Notes under the pieces: model-generated | Told to the model about the DNA's origin: nothing | The model's input: only the letters and a program-made list of their open reading frames with translations | The model's database searches: none | Assembly: GCF_000091545.1 (NCBI RefSeq) | Contig: NC_006461.1 | Span: 135,545-199,544 of the forward strand | Length of the DNA: 64,000 nt | From: Thermus thermophilus HB8 | Lineage (GTDB): Bacteria; Deinococcota; Deinococci; Deinococcales; Thermaceae | Direction: 5' to 3' | Translations under genes and position numbers: made by a program | Shown here: positions 15,776-24,596 of the stretch, piece after piece | Numbering within the stretch: the first letter of the stretch is position 1 | Layout of the letters: each line of letters begins with the position of its first letter

Positions 15776-18706
15776 GTGAAGAAGCGCTTTTGGGCGGCGG
15801 TCTTCCTTCTGGCCACCGGCCTGGCCCAGCCCCTCAAGGTGGCCATCCTCTGGCACCAGCACCAGCCCCCTTACGAGAACCCCCTCACGGGCCAGTACGA
15901 GGGACCCTGGGTGCGCATGCACGGGGTGAACGGCTACCCCTGGATGGCCGAGGTCCTCCTGGAGTTCCCCGAGGTCAAGGTCAGCTTTGACTACACCTCC
16001 ACCCTCCTCAAGCAGATCCAGGACTACCTCTCCGGCAAGGCCAAGGACGCCTACTGGCGGGTCTCGGAAAAGCCGGCGGGCGCCCTCACCCCGGAGGAGC
16101 GGGCCTTCGTGGTGGAGCGCTTCTTTGACATCAACCCCCGCTTCGTGGCGGAAAGCCCCCGCTACCAGGAGCTCCAGGCCAAAAGGAACCGCGGAGAGGC
16201 CTTCACCGACCAGGACCTCACCGACCTACGGGTCCTCTGGAACCTCCTCTGGATCAACCGGGACTACATCGCCAAGGACCCCCGCCTCAGGGCCCTCCGC
16301 GAGAAGGACCGAGGGTTTTCCCAAGAGGACCTGAACTACGTCCTGAAGAAGCACCTGGAGCTCATGGCCACCATCCTGCCCCTGCACCGAACGCTTTGGG
16401 AGCGGGGCCAGATTGACCTCCTCACCACCCCCTACTACCACCCCATCCTCCCCATCCTCCTGGACAAGGAGGCCATCCGCGAGTCCAACCCCACCCTGGC
16501 CCTCCCCAAGGAGCCCATCGCCTGGCCGGAGGACGCCCGCTGGCAGGTGCGCTCCGGGAAGGCCTACTTCCGGGAGCTCTTCGGGAGGGAACCCTTAGGC
16601 ATGTGGCCCCCCGAAGGGGCCGTGAGCCAGAAGGCGGCCGAGCTCTACGCCGAGGAGGGCATCGGCTTCCTGGTGACGGACGAGGCCGTCCTCGGCAAAA
16701 GCGGCCTCCCCGTGAACCCCCTCACCCTCACCCGGCCCTACCACGTGGAGAAAGACGGCAAGCGCCTGGTCCTCTTCTTCCGGCACCGGGACCTCTCGGA
16801 CCGGATCGGCTTCCGCTACAGCGGGATGCCCGCCGAGGAGGCGGTGGAGGACTTCATCGCGAGCCTCCTGGAGATCCGCCGCCAGGTGATCCGGGAAAAC
16901 CCCGAGGCCGTCCTTACCATCGCCTTGGACGGGGAGAACGCCTGGGAGCACTATCCCGAAAACGGCAATACCTTCCGCCGCCTGCTTTACAAGCGCCTTT
17001 CCGAGGAACAGGCCAAGGGCACGCTGAAGACGGTGCGCTTCTCCGAGGTGCTGGACCTTCCCTCGGTGGCCCTACCGCGCCTCGGCACCGGGGGGTGGAC
17101 TGGGGACTTCGCCATGTGGGCCGGGGAGCCGGAGGAAAACGAGGCCTGGGACCGTCTAAGCCGGGCCCGGCAGGCGGTGGTGGCCTACCGGGAAGCGGGC
17201 GGGGACCCAAAGGTGGCGGAGCGGGCCATGGGCCTCATCTACGCCGCCCAGGCCTCGGACTGGTTCTGGTGGTACGGCCAGGACACGGGCTTCCCCAACA
17301 ACCCGCCCTTTGACGAGGGCTTCCGCGCCCTCCTCCGGGCGGTCTACGAGGCCCTGGGGAGGAAGCCCCCCGAGGAGCTCTTCATCGCCGTGCGGCCCCC
17401 CGCAGCCCCCCAGGGCACCCCGGGCCGGATAAGGCCCCGGCTGGACGGCCGGGTGGACCCCCCGGAGGAGTGGAAGGGCGCCGCCTACCTGCCCGACCTC
17501 GAGGGCACCGCCATGCAGACCCAGGACGACCTCCTCCGGGGGGTTTACCTGGGCTTTGACGAGCAGAACGTCTACCTGCGGGTGGACCTAAGGGAAGGGA
17601 TGAGGGCCACGGACCTCCTGGGCCGGGGCTTCCGCCTCCACGTCTACGCCACCACGCCCGGGGAGGAGGGCGGGGCGGCCTTCCCGGAGGGCAGCCGGGC
17701 CTCCCTCGGCTTCCCCCTGCAGCAGCGGATCACCCTGGACCTGGACCAGGTGCGGGACGGGGAGGGTGTGCCGGTGCGCTACGCCTACCGGGACGGGGCT
17801 TGGGTCCTGGCGACCTCCCCCGCCGACCTCCGGGGGCGGCGGGCCTACGTGGGCGAGGTGGTGGAGATGCGCCTCCCCCACACCACCCTGAGGGCGGAGC
17901 CGGGGGACACCCTGCGCCTCGCCGTGGTCCTGGAGCGGGAGGGACGGGTGGTGGACACGGCCCCCGACGCGCACCCCCTGGCCCTCTCCCTGCCCCAGCG
18001 CCTGGCCGGGAAAGAGGTCCTGGCCATCCCCGACCCCGAGGGGGACGAGCACGGCCCCGGAACCTACACCTACCCGAAGGACAACGCCTTCGCCCCCTTC
18101 CAGGGCCTCTTTGACCTCTTGGAGATGCGCATCCTGGACAGCGGGGCCACCTGGACCTTCGTCTTCTCCTTCAAGGAGATGACCAACCCCTGGGGGGCCC
18201 CGGCGGGCTTCAGCCACCAGCTCCTCAACGTCTACCTGGACTTCAAGGACGGGGGGCGCACCGACCCCTTCGCCAAGGGGGCCAAGGTGGCCTTTGACCC
18301 CGAGCACCCCTGGGACCTCTTCCTCAAGGCGGCGGGCTGGCCCCAGTATGGGCAGCGGGTGGGGTTTCCCGACGGCACGGACACCGCCGACGGGATCACG
18401 GTGGGGAGCAACCCGGCGGACAAGCAGGTGATCGTCCAGCTGGACAAGAAGCACTTCAACCCCGCCCCGGGGCAACGGGTCTGCTTCTACGTCCTCGTGG
18501 GCAGCCAGGACGGCTACGGCCCCGACCACTTCCGGCCCGTGGCCAAGGAGGCGGGGCCCTGGAACCTGGGCGGGGCGGAGAACGAGGACGCCCCCCTCGT
18601 GGTGGACTACCTCTGGCCGGAGGAGGGGGTGCAGGAGGCCATGCTCTCCCGGTACGGGGGCGGGAGGCACGCGGTGCTCAAGCCCTACTGCGTGGCCTGG
18701 CCTTAG
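15776..18706 (+). CDS. Secreted GH57 glycoside hydrolase with C-terminal glucodextranase-like domain
   Basis: A 976-residue exported enzyme, probably an amylopullulanase or related alpha-glucanase. The GTG start behind GGAGGTG is followed by a signal peptide (VKKRFWAAVFLLATGLAQ). GH57 motifs follow: LWHQHQPPY near residue 25, GMWPPEGAVS with the nucleophile Glu, and ALDGENAWEHY with the general acid/base Asp. After about residue 530 come two beta-rich domains; the last (DPEGDEHGPGTYTYP onward) resembles the glucodextranase C-terminal/DOMON-like module. The ORF is open upstream to 14612, but that is antisense to the OYE gene and not coding. Confidence 0.9.
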   Translation: MKKRFWAAVFLLATGLAQPLKVAILWHQHQPPYENPLTGQYEGPWVRMHGVNGYPWMAEVLLEFPEVKVSFDYTSTLLKQIQDYLSGKAKDAYWRVSEKPAGALTPEERAFVVERFFDINPRFVAESPRYQELQAKRNRGEAFTDQDLTDLRVLWNLLWINRDYIAKDPRLRALREKDRGFSQEDLNYVLKKHLELMATILPLHRTLWERGQIDLLTTPYYHPILPILLDKEAIRESNPTLALPKEPIAWPEDARWQVRSGKAYFRELFGREPLGMWPPEGAVSQKAAELYAEEGIGFLVTDEAVLGKSGLPVNPLTLTRPYHVEKDGKRLVLFFRHRDLSDRIGFRYSGMPAEEAVEDFIASLLEIRRQVIRENPEAVLTIALDGENAWEHYPENGNTFRRLLYKRLSEEQAKGTLKTVRFSEVLDLPSVALPRLGTGGWTGDFAMWAGEPEENEAWDRLSRARQAVVAYREAGGDPKVAERAMGLIYAAQASDWFWWYGQDTGFPNNPPFDEGFRALLRAVYEALGRKPPEELFIAVRPPAAPQGTPGRIRPRLDGRVDPPEEWKGAAYLPDLEGTAMQTQDDLLRGVYLGFDEQNVYLRVDLREGMRATDLLGRGFRLHVYATTPGEEGGAAFPEGSRASLGFPLQQRITLDLDQVRDGEGVPVRYAYRDGAWVLATSPADLRGRRAYVGEVVEMRLPHTTLRAEPGDTLRLAVVLEREGRVVDTAPDAHPLALSLPQRLAGKEVLAIPDPEGDEHGPGTYTYPKDNAFAPFQGLFDLLEMRILDSGATWTFVFSFKEMTNPWGAPAGFSHQLLNVYLDFKDGGRTDPFAKGAKVAFDPEHPWDLFLKAAGWPQYGQRVGFPDGTDTADGITVGSNPADKQVIVQLDKKHFNPAPGQRVCFYVLVGSQDGYGPDHFRPVAKEAGPWNLGGAENEDAPLVVDYLWPEEGVQEAMLSRYGGGRHAVLKPYCVAWP

Positions 18707-18724
18707 ACGGCGTAGACTGAGGCC

Positions 18725-19378
18725 ATGGACCGGGACCTCGAGGCCGCCTTCCGACGGGTGGAGGAACTCCTCTTCGGGGGCCCCTCCCGCCCCGGCCTCA
18801 CCCTCTACGACCTCCAGCGCCTGGTGGGCTACCCGGCCAAGGGAAAGGAGCCCTACGTCCACACCCTGCCCGCCCTTCCCGGGGTCCAGGCGGTGCGCCT
18901 CTACTACTACCCTGAGGACCCGGAGCTGGAGCTCATCGTGGAGATCGTGGACCGGGAGGGGAAGCAACACCTCCGCCACTTCCGCTGGAACGGGGTCACC
19001 TGGGAGACCCCCAAGGGGAAGAAGGGGGAGCTCAAGGCCACGGCGGTTCCTCAAGGCCCCTTGAAGGTCGGGGAGGACTACTTCCTCGGCTTCGCCCCCG
19101 AGGAGGCCGTGGCCCTGGAGGCGGCCCTAAGGCGGGGGGAGGCCCCGGGGCTCAAGTACCTCCTCTGCCCCAGGTGCCGCACCCGGATCTTTTACGCCTA
19201 CGCCGCAAACCCCCAGGGGCTCGCCTGCCCCACCTGCGGCAACCCCACCCTCCTCTTCAAGACCCTCGCCGGGGAGGAGCGGAAGGACCCCCTCGAGGCC
19301 CTGGCGGAGGAGCAGAGGCGGCTCAGGCTCGCTCTGGAGGAGCTTCTGGCCTACCTCAAGCGCAAGCTGGGTCCCTGA
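18725..19378 (+). CDS. Zn-ribbon protein of unknown function (217 aa)
   Basis: Function not recognised. The first 140 residues form a mixed alpha-beta region (LTLYDLQRLVGYPAKGKEPYVH, VQAVRLYYYPEDPELELIVEIVD). This is followed by a zinc ribbon CPRCRTRIFYAYAANPQGLACPTCGN with four Cys, and a C-terminal charged coiled helix (EEQRRLRLALEELLAYLKRKL). ATG 18725 is 6 bases after TAGACT, so the mRNA is probably leaderless. It follows the GH57 gene by 18 bases but likely has its own promoter. Confidence 0.75.
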   Translation: MDRDLEAAFRRVEELLFGGPSRPGLTLYDLQRLVGYPAKGKEPYVHTLPALPGVQAVRLYYYPEDPELELIVEIVDREGKQHLRHFRWNGVTWETPKGKKGELKATAVPQGPLKVGEDYFLGFAPEEAVALEAALRRGEAPGLKYLLCPRCRTRIFYAYAANPQGLACPTCGNPTLLFKTLAGEERKDPLEALAEEQRRLRLALEELLAYLKRKLGP

Positions 19379-19469
19379 GGCCACCCCATGGCGGCCCGGG
19401 GGCCCCGGCGAGACGTTTTTTGAGGAAGCTTCTTTAGGCCAGTCGGGCGAAGGGCACAGAAGGGTCAAG

Positions 19470-20171
19470 ATGCTCCTCTTCCTGGGCCCCACGGACGCGG
19501 GAAAGACCACCCTGGCCCGGAGGCTCCTCCAGAAGGCGGGCGAGGCCTTCCTCCTGGACCTGGACCCGGGGCAGGGGGCCCTTCCCGGGACCTTCTCCCT
19601 CTTCCTCCATCGGGAGGGGCGCCTCCTCCTCGTGCGCCGGACCCTTTTGGGCACCCTCTCCCCGGCGGGGGCGGAGGCGAAGGCCCTGGTGGCCGCCCTG
19701 CGCCTGGCCCGCCTCATCCCCCCAGGAAGCCCCGCGGTGGGGGACACGGACGGGCTTTTGGACCCGGAGTACCGCCTCCTCCAGGTGGAGGCCCTAAGCC
19801 CCGCCGAGGTGGTGGTCCTGGGCGCGGAGGGCCTCTATAGGGCCCTCGCCTGGCGGAAGGACCTCCGGGTGCGCCTCCTTCCTCCCCTCCCCGAGGCCCG
19901 GAGGAAGACCCCGGCGGAGAGGCGGAAAAACCGGCAGGAAAGGCTCCTCGCCCACTTTCAGGAAGCGGGGCCGAGGCTTGCCCCCCTCGAGGGCCCGCCC
20001 CTCTGGAACCGGCTCTACGGCCTCCTGGACCCCGAGGGGTTCTTCCTGGGCTACGGGAGGCTCCTCGCCTTCGGGGGCGGGGAGGGGCTCTTCCTCACCC
20101 CGGCCAAGGGGGAGGTGGCCAAGGCCCTCCCCACCCGCCTCGCCCTTCCTACCCCCGCACTACCAGGTTGA
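19470..20171 (+). CDS. Clp1/Grc3-like P-loop polynucleotide kinase
   Basis: A 233-residue P-loop protein: Walker A GPTDAGKTTLARRLL at residues 6-20, then DLDPGQGALPG, the DxDxGQ signature shared with the Clp1/Grc3/Nol9 polynucleotide 5'-kinases. Some family members phosphorylate RNA 5'-OH ends; others are inactive. The rest is poorly conserved. A T6 run at 19416-19421 sits in the 91-base gap upstream, possibly a weak terminator of the Zn-ribbon gene. Its last 23 bases overlap the leuS 3' end, a convergent arrangement. Family moderately sure, substrate unknown. Confidence 0.7.
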   Translation: MLLFLGPTDAGKTTLARRLLQKAGEAFLLDLDPGQGALPGTFSLFLHREGRLLLVRRTLLGTLSPAGAEAKALVAALRLARLIPPGSPAVGDTDGLLDPEYRLLQVEALSPAEVVVLGAEGLYRALAWRKDLRVRLLPPLPEARRKTPAERRKNRQERLLAHFQEAGPRLAPLEGPPLWNRLYGLLDPEGFFLGYGRLLAFGGGEGLFLTPAKGEVAKALPTRLALPTPALPG

Positions 20172-22785
20172 GGATCTTCCCCGGGACGTAGATCTCCTTC
20201 ACCACCTCCTTGCCCTCGAGGTGGGCCCTTACGTTTCGCACCTTAAGGGCCTCGGCCCGCGCCACCTCCAGGGGGGCGTCCTTGGGGATGTGGATCGTCC
20301 CCCGCACCCGCCCGTTCACCTGGACGGCCACCTCCACCACGTCCTTCTCCAGGGCCTTCTCGTCCAGCTCGGGCCAGCCCGCCTCAAAGAGGCTATCGGG
20401 CCAGAACCAGTGCCAAAGCTCCTCGGCGAGGTGGGGGGCGAAGGGGAAGAGCATCTGCAGGTAGTAGCGAATGGCGGTGCGGTAGACCGGGGTGACGGGG
20501 CGGTCCTTGCGGTACTCGTAGAGGGCGTTCAGGAACTCCATGAGGGCGGCGATGGCGGTGTTGAAGCGGAGGGCCTCGAGGTCCTCCGTGACCTTCTTCA
20601 GGGTCTCGTGCAGCTTCCCGTAAAGCTCCCGGTCCTTCCCCTCTAAAGCCTCGGCCTGGAAGACCCCGCTCGTCTCCAAAAGGGCCTCCCGGTCCTCGGC
20701 CACCCGCCGGTAGATGCGGTTCAGGAAGCGCCAGGCCCCCTGGACCCCCTCCTCGGTCCAGACCATCTCGTTCTCCGGGGGCGCGGCGAAGAGGATGGTG
20801 ATGCGGGCGATGTCCGCCCCCTGCTCCTTCACGAAGGGCCCCACCATGACCCCGTTGCCCTTGGACTTGCTCATGACGGCGGGCTTCCAGAGGTGGAGGG
20901 TGCCGTCCTCGTGGGGGCGGAGCTCGGCCCCCATCTTCCTCACGTTCTCCAGGGAAAGCGCGCTTTCTGGGATCTCCAGCCGGATGCGGGTGGGCTCGGG
21001 GAGGCGCACCACGCTTCCTTCCACCTCCACGGGGCCAAAGTCCGTCCAGGCGAGGACCATGCCCTGGGTGAAGAGGCCCTGGAAGGGCTCCTCCACCTTC
21101 ACCATCCCCAGGTCGTGGAGAAACTTGGTGAAGAAGCGGCTGTAGAGGAGGTGAAGCACCGCGTGCTCCACCCCGCCGATGTACTGGTCCACGGGCATCC
21201 AGGCGTTCGCCTTCTCGGGGTCAAAGGGGAGGCGGTCGTTGTGGGGGTCGGTGTAGCGCAGGTAGTACCAGCTGGAGTCAAAGAAGGTGTCCATGGTGTC
21301 CGTGTCCCGCTTGGCGGGGCCGCCGCACTTGGGGCAGGTGGTCTCGTAGAACTCGGGGTGGGCCTCCAGGGGGCTCTTCCCCTTGGGGCGGATGTCCTCC
21401 ACGTCCTTGAGGTCGGGAAGGAGCACGGGAAGCTCCTCCTCGGGGACGGGGACCACCCCGCAGGCCTCGCAGTGGACCATGGGGATGGGGGTCCCCCAGT
21501 AGCGCTGGCGGCTTATGAGCCAGTCCCGGAGGCGGTAGGTGACCCGGCCCTTGCCCAGGCCCTTCTCCTCCAGCCAGGCGATGACCTTCCGCTTCCCCTC
21601 CTCGCTTTCCGTCCCGTCAAAGGGCCCGGAGTTCACCATGATCCCGGGCTCCTCGTAGGCCCTTTCCAGGGGCTCGGGGAGGGGCTCGCCGGGCCGCTCA
21701 ATCACCTTCTTGATGGGAAGGCCGAACTTCCTGGCGAACTCGTAGTCCCTCTGGTCGTGGGCAGGGACGGCCATGATGGCCCCGGTGCCGTAGCCAAAGA
21801 GCACGTAGTCCGCGGTCCAGATGGGGATCCTCTCCCCCGTGGCGGGGTTTAGGGCGTAGGCCCCCAGGAAGACCCCGGTCTTCTCCCTGCCTTCCGCCTG
21901 GCGCTCAATCTCCGTCTTGCGCTTGGCGGCCTCCACGTAGGCCAGGACCTCCTCCCGCTTCTCCGGGGCGGCGAGCTCCAGGGTCAAGGGGTGCTCCGGG
22001 GCGAGCACGAGGAAGGTGGCTCCGAAGAGGGTGTCGGGGCGGGTGGTGAAGACGGGGATCCTCACCTCCTTCCCCTCCACGGGGAAGAGGATCTCCGCCC
22101 CCTCGGAGCGGCCGATCCAGGCCCTTTGCATGGCCTTGACCTTCTCGGGCCAGTTGAGGCCCTCGAGGTCCTTAAGAAGCCTCTCGGCGTAGGCGGTGAT
22201 GCGCAGGTACCACTGCTCCAGCTCCCGCTTCTCCACGGGGGTGTCCTCGTGCCGCCAGCACCGCCCCTCCACCACCTGCTCGTTGGCGAGGACCGTCTGG
22301 CACTTGGGGCACCAGTTGACGAGGCCCTTCGCCCGGTAGGCCAGGCCCTTTTCCCACATCTTGAGGAAGATCCACTGGTTCCAGCGGTAGTACTCGGGCT
22401 CGCAGGTGGTGACCTCCCGGTCCCAGTCGTAAAGGATGCCCATGAGCCGGAGGCTCTCCTTGGCCTGGCGGATGTTCTCGTAGGTCCAGTCCTTGGGGTG
22501 GACGCCGAACTTCAGGGCGGCGTTCTCCGCCGGAAGGCCAAAAGCGTCCCAGCCCATGGGGTGGAGGACCTCGTAGCCCTGCATCCGGCGGAAGCGGGCC
22601 AGGACGTCCCCCATGGTGTAGTTCTTCAGGTGGCCCATGTGCAGGTCCCCCGAGGGGTAGGGGAACATGACGAGGACGTACTGCTTCCCCCGGCCCCCCG
22701 GGAGGTCCTTGGCCTTCATGAACCCCTTCTCCTCCCAGAAGCGCTGCCACTTGGCCTCAATGGCGTGCGGGTTGTACTTCTCCAT
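20149..22785 (-). CDS. leuS: Leucyl-tRNA synthetase
   Basis: An 878-residue class Ia synthetase that charges tRNA-Leu. It carries the HIGH-type motif PYPSGDLHMGHLKN near residue 42, zinc-binding Cys pairs (CPKCQT; CEACG, CPKCGG), the CP1 editing domain with GTGAIMAVPAHDQRDYEF (the Asp that clamps the noncognate amino group), and the KMSKS signature as VMSKSKGNGVMV. The ATG follows GAGGAGG. A leader with an overlapping antiterminator/terminator pair lies directly upstream. The stop overlaps the Clp1-like gene. rpsA is immediately upstream on the same strand. Confidence 0.98.
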   Translation of the reverse strand: MEKYNPHAIEAKWQRFWEEKGFMKAKDLPGGRGKQYVLVMFPYPSGDLHMGHLKNYTMGDVLARFRRMQGYEVLHPMGWDAFGLPAENAALKFGVHPKDWTYENIRQAKESLRLMGILYDWDREVTTCEPEYYRWNQWIFLKMWEKGLAYRAKGLVNWCPKCQTVLANEQVVEGRCWRHEDTPVEKRELEQWYLRITAYAERLLKDLEGLNWPEKVKAMQRAWIGRSEGAEILFPVEGKEVRIPVFTTRPDTLFGATFLVLAPEHPLTLELAAPEKREEVLAYVEAAKRKTEIERQAEGREKTGVFLGAYALNPATGERIPIWTADYVLFGYGTGAIMAVPAHDQRDYEFARKFGLPIKKVIERPGEPLPEPLERAYEEPGIMVNSGPFDGTESEEGKRKVIAWLEEKGLGKGRVTYRLRDWLISRQRYWGTPIPMVHCEACGVVPVPEEELPVLLPDLKDVEDIRPKGKSPLEAHPEFYETTCPKCGGPAKRDTDTMDTFFDSSWYYLRYTDPHNDRLPFDPEKANAWMPVDQYIGGVEHAVLHLLYSRFFTKFLHDLGMVKVEEPFQGLFTQGMVLAWTDFGPVEVEGSVVRLPEPTRIRLEIPESALSLENVRKMGAELRPHEDGTLHLWKPAVMSKSKGNGVMVGPFVKEQGADIARITILFAAPPENEMVWTEEGVQGAWRFLNRIYRRVAEDREALLETSGVFQAEALEGKDRELYGKLHETLKKVTEDLEALRFNTAIAALMEFLNALYEYRKDRPVTPVYRTAIRYYLQMLFPFAPHLAEELWHWFWPDSLFEAGWPELDEKALEKDVVEVAVQVNGRVRGTIHIPKDAPLEVARAEALKVRNVRAHLEGKEVVKEIYVPGKILNLVVRG

Positions 22786-22796
22786 GGCTCCTCCTC

Positions 22797-22882
22797 AAAA
22801 AAGCCCCTCCCTGGGAGGGAAGGGGCCGCAAAAACCCTTCCCCCCGCTAGGGACGTAGGGACGCGCGCACGCCCCCATGATA
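22797..22882 (-). promoter_or_regulatory. leuS leader: putative leucine attenuator
   Basis: Minus strand, in order: -10 box TATCAT (22882-22877); 7-codon leader peptide from GTG 22870; antiterminator arm GGGAAGGG (22842-22835) pairing with CCCTTCCC (22824-22817), extendable to 11 bp with one G-U; terminator stem GCCCCTTCCCT (22826-22816) with AGGGAGGGGC (22812-22803), loop CCC, one bulged T; T6 (22802-22797); Shine-Dalgarno GAGGAGG; ATG 22785. The two hairpins share the CCCTTCCC segment, so they exclude each other. Confidence 0.65.
22847..22870 (-). CDS. Putative leuS leader peptide MRASLRP
   Basis: GTG CGC GCG TCC CTA CGT CCC TAG. It begins 6 bases after TATCAT, the leaderless spacing seen elsewhere in this window. 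The fifth codon is CTA, a leucine codon that is rarely used in this genome. Stalling there would keep the ribosome clear of the antiterminator arm, whereas a ribosome at the TAG would cover it. Confidence 0.5.
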   Translation of the reverse strand: MRASLRP

Positions 22883-22912
22883 CGCCTTTGCGCCGGGGCG
22901 CTTCCAGACGAA

Positions 22913-22944
22913 GGCCCCGCGCCGGACCTTTCCGGCGCGGGGCC
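22913..22944 (-). terminator. rpsA 3' terminator hairpin
   Basis: A perfect 14-bp stem GGCCCCGCGCCGGA / TCCGGCGCGGGGCC with a 4-base loop, 12 bases after the rpsA stop. It is followed by TTCGTCT rather than a clean T tract. Confidence 0.65.
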
Positions 22945-22956
22945 TGGGAAAGGGCC

Positions 22957-24567
22957 TCAGCCCCGGCTCTTCTCCTCGGCCTCCTCCTCGAGGCCCAGGC
23001 TCGCCAAGAGGTCGCCGTAGAGGTCGCCGAGCTTCACCGTGGCCGTGGTGGTGGGCACGCTGGAGGCGTCGTAGAGGTTGTACTCCGCCACGGCGCCGTA
23101 CTCGTACTCCCTCCGGTCCTCCCGGCGGGGCGCCCCCTTGCGGCGGGCGCGCTCCTTGCCCGAGCGGGCGCGGCGGGGCCGCTCCTCCTCCTGGGGCAGG
23201 GGGGGCGGAAGGAGGCGCTTGCGGGAGAGGGAGACCCGCTGCTCCACCGGGTCAATGTTGAGGACCACGACCTCCATCTCGTCCCCCTTCTTGAAGAGGG
23301 CGGCCGGGTTCTCCACCCGCTTGTGGTCCAGCTCGGAGACGTGGACGAGCCCCTCAATGCCGGGCTCAATCTCCACGAAGACCCCGAAGTCCGTGACCCC
23401 GGTGACCTTGCCCTTCAGCACGGTGCCGGGCGGGTACTTCTCCGTGAGCTGCTGCCAGGGGTCGGGCTGGGTCTGCTTGAGGCCAAGGGAGAGGCGGCGC
23501 TCCTCGGGGTCCAGGCGCAGGACCACGGCCTCCACCTCGTCCCCCTCCTTCACCACCTCGGAGGGGTGCTTGGGCCGCTTGGTCCAGGAGAGCTCGGAGA
23601 TGTGGATCAGGCCCTCGAGGCCCGGCTCCACCTCCACGAAGGCCCCGAACTGGGTGAGGCCCACCACCTTGCCCCGGACCCGGGTGCCCACGGGGTACTT
23701 CTCCGCCACCGTGGTCCAGGGGTCGGGGATGAGGGCCTTGATGGAGAGGTTAACCCGCTCTTTCTCGGGGTCCACGGAGAGGACCTGGGCCTTCACCTTC
23801 TGGCCCTTCTGGATCACCTCGCGGGGGTGGTTGAACCGCCCCCAGGTGATCTCGGAGCGGTGGACCAAGCCGTCCACGGGGCCCAGGTTGACGAAGACCC
23901 CGAAGTCGGTCACCTCCACCACGGTGCCCTCCACCACCTGGCCGGGCTCGAGGCTCTTGAGGAAGGCCTCCCGGGCCTTCTTCTGCTCCTCCTCAAGCAC
24001 CGCCCGGCGGGAGAGGATGACCCGGCCCTTACGGCGGTGGAACTCAATGATCTTGGCCAGGACCTGCTGGCCCACGAACTCGTCCAGGTTCGGGACGCGC
24101 CTTAGGTCCAGCTGGGAGGCGGGCATGAAGCCCTGGACACCGTCCAGCTCGGCGACCACGCCCCCCTTCACCCGCTCCTTGATGGTCACGGTGACGGGCT
24201 CGCCCTTCTCGTAAAGCTCCTGGATCCGGTCCCACTTCTCCTGGGCCTCGATCTTCTTCCGGGAGAGCAGGATCTGGCCCGTCTCGGGGTCCACCCGGAG
24301 CACCTGGACCTTCACCTCGTCCCCAGGGCTCAGAAGGTTCCTGAGTTCCTCCTCGGAAAGGGGCTTGGTGGTGAGCTGGTTGAAGGGGATGATGCCCTCG
24401 GTCTTGGCGCCGATGTCCACCGCCACGCCTTCCGAGCCCACCAGAACCACCTTGCCCGTCAGGATCTGCCCGGGGCGCACGCGCTTCTCCAGCCGGGCCT
24501 CCGTCTCCTGAAGGGCCGCTTCCATGCTGAAGGTCTGTTCCGGGGTCTGGGTCGCCTTGTCTTCCAT
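22957..24567 (-). CDS. rpsA: 30S ribosomal protein S1
   Basis: A 536-residue protein with five S1 (OB-fold) repeats, recognisable from VLVGSEGVAVDIGAKTEGIIP, VKGGVVAELDGVQGFMPASQ, VTDFGVFVNLGPVDGLVHRSE, LTQFGAFVEVEPGLEGLIHISE and VTDFGVFVEIEPGIEGLVHVSE. E. coli S1 has six. The tail is basic and low-complexity (RPRRARSGKERARRKGAPRRED). S1 binds mRNA leaders at the ribosome; in Thermus many mRNAs are leaderless, so its client set may differ. A strong promoter and structured leader lie upstream. Confidence 0.96.
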   Translation of the reverse strand: MEDKATQTPEQTFSMEAALQETEARLEKRVRPGQILTGKVVLVGSEGVAVDIGAKTEGIIPFNQLTTKPLSEEELRNLLSPGDEVKVQVLRVDPETGQILLSRKKIEAQEKWDRIQELYEKGEPVTVTIKERVKGGVVAELDGVQGFMPASQLDLRRVPNLDEFVGQQVLAKIIEFHRRKGRVILSRRAVLEEEQKKAREAFLKSLEPGQVVEGTVVEVTDFGVFVNLGPVDGLVHRSEITWGRFNHPREVIQKGQKVKAQVLSVDPEKERVNLSIKALIPDPWTTVAEKYPVGTRVRGKVVGLTQFGAFVEVEPGLEGLIHISELSWTKRPKHPSEVVKEGDEVEAVVLRLDPEERRLSLGLKQTQPDPWQQLTEKYPPGTVLKGKVTGVTDFGVFVEIEPGIEGLVHVSELDHKRVENPAALFKKGDEMEVVVLNIDPVEQRVSLSRKRLLPPPLPQEEERPRRARSGKERARRKGAPRREDRREYEYGAVAEYNLYDASSVPTTTATVKLGDLYGDLLASLGLEEEAEEKSRG

Positions 24568-24596
24568 GCCGCCTCTATCCTCCTCTAGCCTTCTGC

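Noticed and set aside
22797..22882. T-box riboswitch before leuS.
   Set aside because: No T-box sequence or specifier-loop stem was visible; the region is too short (about 85 bases) and has a better explanation with a leader peptide.
22913..22944. The 14-bp hairpin as part of the leuS attenuator.
   Set aside because: It lies upstream of the predicted leuS start site and right after the rpsA stop, so it is assigned as the rpsA terminator.
21991..24105. A 704-codon plus-strand open frame opposite leuS and rpsA.
   Set aside because: Antisense of two well-conserved genes; low-complexity composition typical of GC-rich shadow frames.
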